In this document: positions 58,170-64,000 of the stretch, piece after piece
Layout: each line of letters opens with the position of its first letter
Position numbering within the stretch: position 1 is the first letter of the stretch
Origin: Bacteroides sp.
GTDB taxonomy: Bacteria; Bacteroidota; Bacteroidia; Bacteroidales; P3
Direction of reading: 5' to 3'
Length of the DNA stretch: 64,000 nt
Assembly: GCA_023662825.1 (NCBI GenBank)
Contig: JAMPIH010000013.1
Location: 1 to 64,000, forward strand
Translations under genes and position numbers: made by a program
Notes under the pieces: generated by a model
The model's input: the letters and a program-made list of their open reading frames with translations, nothing else
Databases searched by the model: none
What the model was told of the DNA's origin: nothing

Positions 58170-59843
58170 ATGAAAAAATTTTTGATGAGTATCGCGGCCT
58201 TGTTCCTGGGATTGAGCATGGTCTGCGCACAAGGAACCTACACCAAGATCACCTCCGCCGATGAATTGGAGGAAGGCGCTGCGTATCTTGTGGTGAACAC
58301 GGAAAAAAGCAAAGCGATGTCGGAGATGACAAGCATGCGTATTCCTGTTGTTGTAACCATTGCGGACAACGCCATTACAACCGAAACCGGTGTTTCGGGA
58401 AAACCCTTCGAAGTTACCTTAGAAAAAGTTGGTGAAAATTGGGCTCTTTATGACGCGGTTGCAGGAAAATACGTGGCCCACACCAACACCGACAAGAATT
58501 ACCTCGAAAATTCTGCCGAAGCTTACCCATGGGCTATTTCCATAGCCGCCGACGGAAATGCCACCATCGCTACGGTGACGGCTACCGTTCCAAGACGGCT
58601 CCTGTATATGGTAGGTACCGAAGGTGGTGCTACGGGCGATCCGAGATTTTCGGCCTATAAATCCGTCACCAAGACGAACCTGGATGTTCAACTCTACAAG
58701 AAGGAAGGCGAAGTCGGCGAACGTGTAGAACGCCCCACCTTTACGCCTGCTGCCCAGACATTCGAAAGCACGATTTCGGTAACCTTGGCTTGCGGAACCG
58801 AAGGTGCCAAGATTTACTACTCCCTTACCGAAGAGGCTCCCGCCACCGAATACACCGCCCCCATCGAACTTAAGGCTACCACCACCATTACCGCCGTTGC
58901 CAAGAAAGAAGGTATGGCCGACAGCTACAAGGCTACCGCCAAATATACCTTGGCCAGCGATTTGGACATCAACACTATTGCCGACCTGTGGACGAACACG
59001 GGCTATCCCGACAATATTGACGAAAGCGCGGAATACACCGTAAAGGGCAAGGTTGTGGTTACCGCCAAGGATGTTTTCAACAACCGTATCTGGGTGCAGG
59101 ATATGGAAGAGGAAAACGGCCGTTCCATTCTTATTTTCAAAGCTGCGGATTATGGCTATAGCGACCTTAAGGTGGGTGATGTGATCGAAAACCTCACGGG
59201 CAATTTGGAAAATTACAAAGGTACCCTTGAATTGAAGCCGACCCAAAAGATAACGGCTTCCGAAACCGGTGCCACCCCCTACGTTACCGACGTCACGATT
59301 TCCGAACTATATGCCGAACCCTTGAAATATCAGGCGGCCTTGATTCGCATCGAAGATGTTACTTTCAAACAGACGGGAAGATTTGCAAGCGACAGAGGTT
59401 CGAACTATACCTTGCTCAACGGCACCGACACCATCACTTTCCGTACCGATTTCCAAGACGCCAACTACCTTGGCGGCACCATTCCCACCGGAGCGCAGAA
59501 AGTTACCGGTATTTGCGCCACTTTCAATGGTCTTCCCCAAATCACCGCCCGCAACAAGAAGGATATGGTAAGCAACGTTGATCCCGGCGTTGCCGTGGAA
59601 GACATGGCCAGGATCCAGTTCTCCGTATATCCCAATCCCACCGAAGACGTGCTGAACGTTGAACTTGCCGAAGGCGGCGTGTTCGGTCTGAACGTCTATG
59701 GCTTGAACGGTGCCCTGCTGATGAGCCGCCAAGGCTTGAGCGACAAGGCGCAGGTCAGCCTGGCCGGTCTTGCCAAAGGCGTATATGTGGTTGAGATCCG
59801 CACCGCCGAAGGCACGGTACGCACCAAGGTTGTCGTAAGATAA
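58170..59843 (+). CDS. Secreted protein with CHB_HEX_C-like and OB-fold (DUF5689-like) domains and a T9SS signal
   Basis: 557 aa. Signal peptide MKKFLMSIAALFLGLSMVCA. Residues about 195-265 (VERPTFTPAAQTFESTISVT...) form a chitobiase/hexosaminidase C-terminal (FN3-like) beta-sandwich; about 270-365 (EYTVKGKVVVTAKDVFNNRI...) resembles a DUF5689/OB-fold domain often found with nucleases and nucleic-acid-binding surface proteins; the last ~75 residues are a type A T9SS sorting domain with SVYPNPTEDVLNVELAEGG and ending VRTKVVVR. Function unknown. It is followed by a terminator and then a T9SS-exported endonuclease. Confidence 0.83.
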   Translation: MKKFLMSIAALFLGLSMVCAQGTYTKITSADELEEGAAYLVVNTEKSKAMSEMTSMRIPVVVTIADNAITTETGVSGKPFEVTLEKVGENWALYDAVAGKYVAHTNTDKNYLENSAEAYPWAISIAADGNATIATVTATVPRRLLYMVGTEGGATGDPRFSAYKSVTKTNLDVQLYKKEGEVGERVERPTFTPAAQTFESTISVTLACGTEGAKIYYSLTEEAPATEYTAPIELKATTTITAVAKKEGMADSYKATAKYTLASDLDINTIADLWTNTGYPDNIDESAEYTVKGKVVVTAKDVFNNRIWVQDMEEENGRSILIFKAADYGYSDLKVGDVIENLTGNLENYKGTLELKPTQKITASETGATPYVTDVTISELYAEPLKYQAALIRIEDVTFKQTGRFASDRGSNYTLLNGTDTITFRTDFQDANYLGGTIPTGAQKVTGICATFNGLPQITARNKKDMVSNVDPGVAVEDMARIQFSVYPNPTEDVLNVELAEGGVFGLNVYGLNGALLMSRQGLSDKAQVSLAGLAKGVYVVEIRTAEGTVRTKVVVR

Positions 59844-59863
59844 TCTTACACAGTTCCTTTTAG

Positions 59864-59901
59864 AAAGAGGCGCGTTCAATTTTTGAATGCGCCTCTTTTT
59901 T
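59864..59901 (+). terminator. Terminator after the OB-fold protein gene
   Basis: AAAGAGGCGCgTTCAA pairs with TTGAAtGCGCCTCTTT, followed by T residues. Confidence 0.85.
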
Positions 59902-59955
59902 TGTATCATTTTTACACGGAATGGTGTAAATTTGAGGCTCCAAAATATTTCGACC

Positions 59956-62010
59956 ATGAAAAACGCGGTTTTGCGGACATGGATCCTGTTTGTCGGAATC
60001 CTGTTTTCGTTTAACTTCCTGACGGCTTCCGAGCCCGACGGTTACTATCAGAGTGCCTACGGCAAGGGCGGCTACACGCTCAAGACCGCGCTCCACAAAA
60101 TCATCAAAGACCACACCACCCTCAGCTACGACGGCTTGTACACGGCCTATCAGAAGACCGATGTAAAGGACGGCCATGTCTGGGATATGTATTCCAGCTG
60201 CAATTTCAGTTTCAGCAACAAGTGCGGCAACTACGAGAACGAGTGCGACTGCTACAACCGCGAGCATTCCTTTCCCAAGAGTTGGTTCGGCGGCAAGGTA
60301 AAGCCCATGTACACCGATATATTCCACCTCTATCCCACCGACGGCAAGGTGAACGGCATGCGCAGCAGCAATCCTTTCGGGGAAGTGGGTTCGCCCACCT
60401 ATACGTCCAAAAACGGCTCGAAACTGGGCAAGAACACCACCTCCGGGTATTCGGGTGTGGTGTTTGAACCTATCGACGAATACAAGGGGGATTTTGCCCG
60501 CACCTACTTTTACATGGCCACCTGCTACGAGGACAAGATCGCGAATTGGGGTTCCTGTCCCATTTGCGCCGGCAACAACAAGGCTTCTTTCAAGCAATGG
60601 GCGGTGGACCTGCTGCTGAAGTGGCACCGCCAGGATCCGGTGAGCCAGAAGGAAAGAGACCGAAACGATGCCGCCTACAACTACCAGCACAACCGCAATC
60701 CCTTTATCGACCATCCCGAACTGGTGGAAAAGATCTGGGGCAGCGACAACACGGTGTTCGACCCCGCCGATCCCAACCCTCCCGTAAATCCCGATCCTGA
60801 CGATCCGGATGACCCGAATAATCCCGATAATCCCGATCCTGACGAACCGGAGGATCCCGACGCCTATACCACCTACGAAATTTGGTACGAGTACCACGAT
60901 GCCCAGGGAGAGGAAGTGTCGGGCAGCGACAACATGCTCACCATCAAAGTCCCCAATGCCAAAGGCCGGACAAAGGCTGCCGAGGGTACGGTGCTGATGG
61001 ATGAAGACTTTCCTTCGGTGGACGGTGCAGAAAGCGGTCCGGAAGCCTCTGTTGAGAATACGGGAAGTACTTATGTACAGGATTTCAGCAATGTTTACCT
61101 ATACGGCAAATCGGCGGTGCGTCTGGCTTCGAGCAAGAACCCCGGCGAGATTGTGTTTAAAGAGTTCAATGCAAGCGGTAACTTTACCGTAACCGTTAGC
61201 GGAAAAGGCTGGGGAAGCGGTGAAAAAGGCTTCACGCTGGAATGTGAAGGCTGTACACAGGCTTCGCAGGAAATTTCCTTTACCAAAAGCAAGGAAGACC
61301 TGAAGGCGCTCGATCAATACGAAGAACTGGCGCCCGTTACGCTTACGGCCAACGGGAAAGCCAAACTCACCATCTCGGCCGCCAAGAAAAGCCGCGTTAT
61401 GATAGACCGCGTAAGGGTTACCGCCGGCGGGGAAACTCCCGACAATCCCGATTTGACGGGCGCTTACGGCATCAAGGTGCTGCACCCGGTGGCCAACGAC
61501 ACGGTGCGCAAGGCCGACGTTACGGCGCGCGTGGCGGTGGTGGATGAAGAGGGCACGGAGATCTCTCGCTATACCTTAAAGAAAGTGGAACTTCCCGATA
61601 CGGGCGCATACACGTTTTGGACCAACCTCTGGAAAGACGAGGAAGAGTTGGACGAACAGAGCGTAAAGTTCGTGTACGCCCTGCCGCAATCGGGGGACGA
61701 CAATGGCGATGATAATGGCGGCGACGACAACGGGGATGACAATGGGGACGATGATGATCCGAATGTGGGTGTCGAAGTGCTTACCGGAGCCGAATTCCTG
61801 ATGTATCCCAACCCCACCACGGGCAGCCTTACCCTCGAGATGCTGAGCGACGACAACTTGGTGGAAATCTTCTCGGTAAAGGGCACCTTGGTGCTGCGCC
61901 GCAGGCATGTGGGCGAACGCTTCGAAACCACGCTGAACCGCGCGGGCGTATATTTCGTGCGCGTAACCAACATCTACGGCGGCTCGGTGCGCCGCATCGT
62001 GGTGAGATAG
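59956..62010 (+). CDS. Secreted endonuclease I family nuclease with a T9SS sorting signal
   Basis: 684 aa from ATG 59956. Signal peptide MKNAVLRTWILFVGILFSFNF. The Endonuclease_1 domain spans about 25-275, with the catalytic NREHSFPKSWFG (His, near residue 109) and DIFHLYPTDGKVNGMRSSNPFG (near 128-149) motifs of E. coli EndA/Vvn-type Mg-dependent nucleases. A long Asp/Pro/Asn linker (about 277-310, PxPDDPDDPNN pattern) leads to a carbohydrate/beta-sandwich-like region (about 320-500), a second Asp/Gly/Asn linker (about 590-610), and a type A T9SS sorting domain ending SVRRIVVR. It likely degrades extracellular DNA/RNA for nutrition. Confidence 0.88.
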   Translation: MKNAVLRTWILFVGILFSFNFLTASEPDGYYQSAYGKGGYTLKTALHKIIKDHTTLSYDGLYTAYQKTDVKDGHVWDMYSSCNFSFSNKCGNYENECDCYNREHSFPKSWFGGKVKPMYTDIFHLYPTDGKVNGMRSSNPFGEVGSPTYTSKNGSKLGKNTTSGYSGVVFEPIDEYKGDFARTYFYMATCYEDKIANWGSCPICAGNNKASFKQWAVDLLLKWHRQDPVSQKERDRNDAAYNYQHNRNPFIDHPELVEKIWGSDNTVFDPADPNPPVNPDPDDPDDPNNPDNPDPDEPEDPDAYTTYEIWYEYHDAQGEEVSGSDNMLTIKVPNAKGRTKAAEGTVLMDEDFPSVDGAESGPEASVENTGSTYVQDFSNVYLYGKSAVRLASSKNPGEIVFKEFNASGNFTVTVSGKGWGSGEKGFTLECEGCTQASQEISFTKSKEDLKALDQYEELAPVTLTANGKAKLTISAAKKSRVMIDRVRVTAGGETPDNPDLTGAYGIKVLHPVANDTVRKADVTARVAVVDEEGTEISRYTLKKVELPDTGAYTFWTNLWKDEEELDEQSVKFVYALPQSGDDNGDDNGGDDNGDDNGDDDDPNVGVEVLTGAEFLMYPNPTTGSLTLEMLSDDNLVEIFSVKGTLVLRRRHVGERFETTLNRAGVYFVRVTNIYGGSVRRIVVR

Positions 62011-62027
62011 GGTTCACGTAAGGTAAC

Positions 62028-62059
62028 AAAAAAGGCGAAGTGAAAACTTCGCCTTTTTT
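62028..62059. terminator. Bidirectional terminator between the nuclease and pyrG
   Basis: AAAAAAGGCGAAGT pairs with ACTTCGCCTTTTTT around a 4-nt loop. Confidence 0.85.
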
Positions 62060-62097
62060 GTTAAACTAAGTGCAAAACACATCGGGGATTCCGATTT

Positions 62098-63768
<1,671 letters not shown>

Positions 63769-63780
63769 TTATACGGGTAG

Positions 63781-63788
63781 CAAAACTA
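63781..63788 (-). promoter_or_regulatory. -7 promoter box of pyrG
   Basis: TAGTTTTG on the minus strand, about 55 nt before the pyrG ATG. The leader has the inverted repeat CGGACCTTTCG/CGAAAGATCCG (63744-63767). The gap 63789-64000 is AT-rich and contains no gene that I can see. Confidence 0.55.
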
Positions 63789-64000
63789 AGTTTTTTTTCG
63801 CGAAAAACCGCGAAAAGGGCGCGGGAAAACCGTATAGGGTTGCCGTATCGCCGTAAAATCGTATATTAGGCCTTCCGTATGTATGTGTAATAAAAAGTAT
63901 CGATACACCATAATGAATTGGTATAAAATAAAATACATAACAGTCTGGAGGTGCTTCATTACGGCGCTTTCCTTGTGTTTTTTCAATGCTGTAATTGATT

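Overview
The window looks like chromosomal DNA of an anaerobic member of the Bacteroidota, most likely the order Bacteroidales. Supporting signs are: many promoters with the Bacteroidota -7 box TAnnTTTG; family-typical genes (DUF4175, DUF4159, DUF6057, GIN-domain, bifunctional DAHP synthase/chorismate mutase); lpxK, so an LPS outer membrane; C-terminal type IX secretion signals on three proteins; and oxidative-stress proteins of anaerobes (rubrerythrin, iron-sulfur flavoprotein). Core genes are fairly GC-rich by eye, while accessory stretches are visibly AT-richer. No composition or database computation was run.

Left part (1-15.2 kb) mixes core and accessory DNA. A core minus-strand block (unknown 901-aa protein with a PEP-utilising mobile-domain-like segment, TrmH-family methyltransferase, purine nucleoside phosphorylase, LpxK, then a copper-type P-ATPase) lies between mirror-image accessory pieces. 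These are two divergent paralogous secreted proteins (1-820 minus, 12470-13660 plus) whose leaders share a promoter and a covarying hairpin, plus a full and a truncated copy of a putative CdiA-C-like nuclease associated with a ~110-bp repeat (R1, three copies). A DUF1016/PD-(D/E)XK protein and a three-gene, 4-bp-overlapped DUF3791/DUF3990 toxin-antitoxin-like operon complete the accessory set.

15.3-31.4 kb: tRNA-Gly(GCC) and tRNA-Leu(TAA); a DUF6057 membrane protein bracketed by two paralogous beta-propeller lipoproteins with CxxCH haem motifs; then mutS, mnmG, an iron-sulfur flavoprotein, ybeY and a large DUF4175 protein, all on the minus strand. Two perfect parS sites (25655-25670, 27186-27201) and an AT-rich, DnaA-box-bearing gap at 30985-31385 mark a very probable chromosome origin. 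Genes left of it are mostly minus and genes right of it mostly plus, as expected for leading-strand bias.

31.4-64 kb is core-like: rlmI, nadA-MORN protein-DAHP synthase, rdgB, pepD, a cation/proton antiporter, tRNA-Leu(TAG), mnmD, rubrerythrin, an MFS sugar transporter, tyrS-rsmE-DUF4159, prfB with its programmed frameshift, secA, a MATE transporter coupled to a KamB-like P-loop protein, three T9SS-exported proteins (one an endonuclease I) and pyrG. Strong hairpin terminators separate many units.

The most interesting items are the oriC/parS region, the R1 repeat-nuclease arrangement, the covarying leader hairpin, and the uncharacterised phosphohistidine-domain protein.
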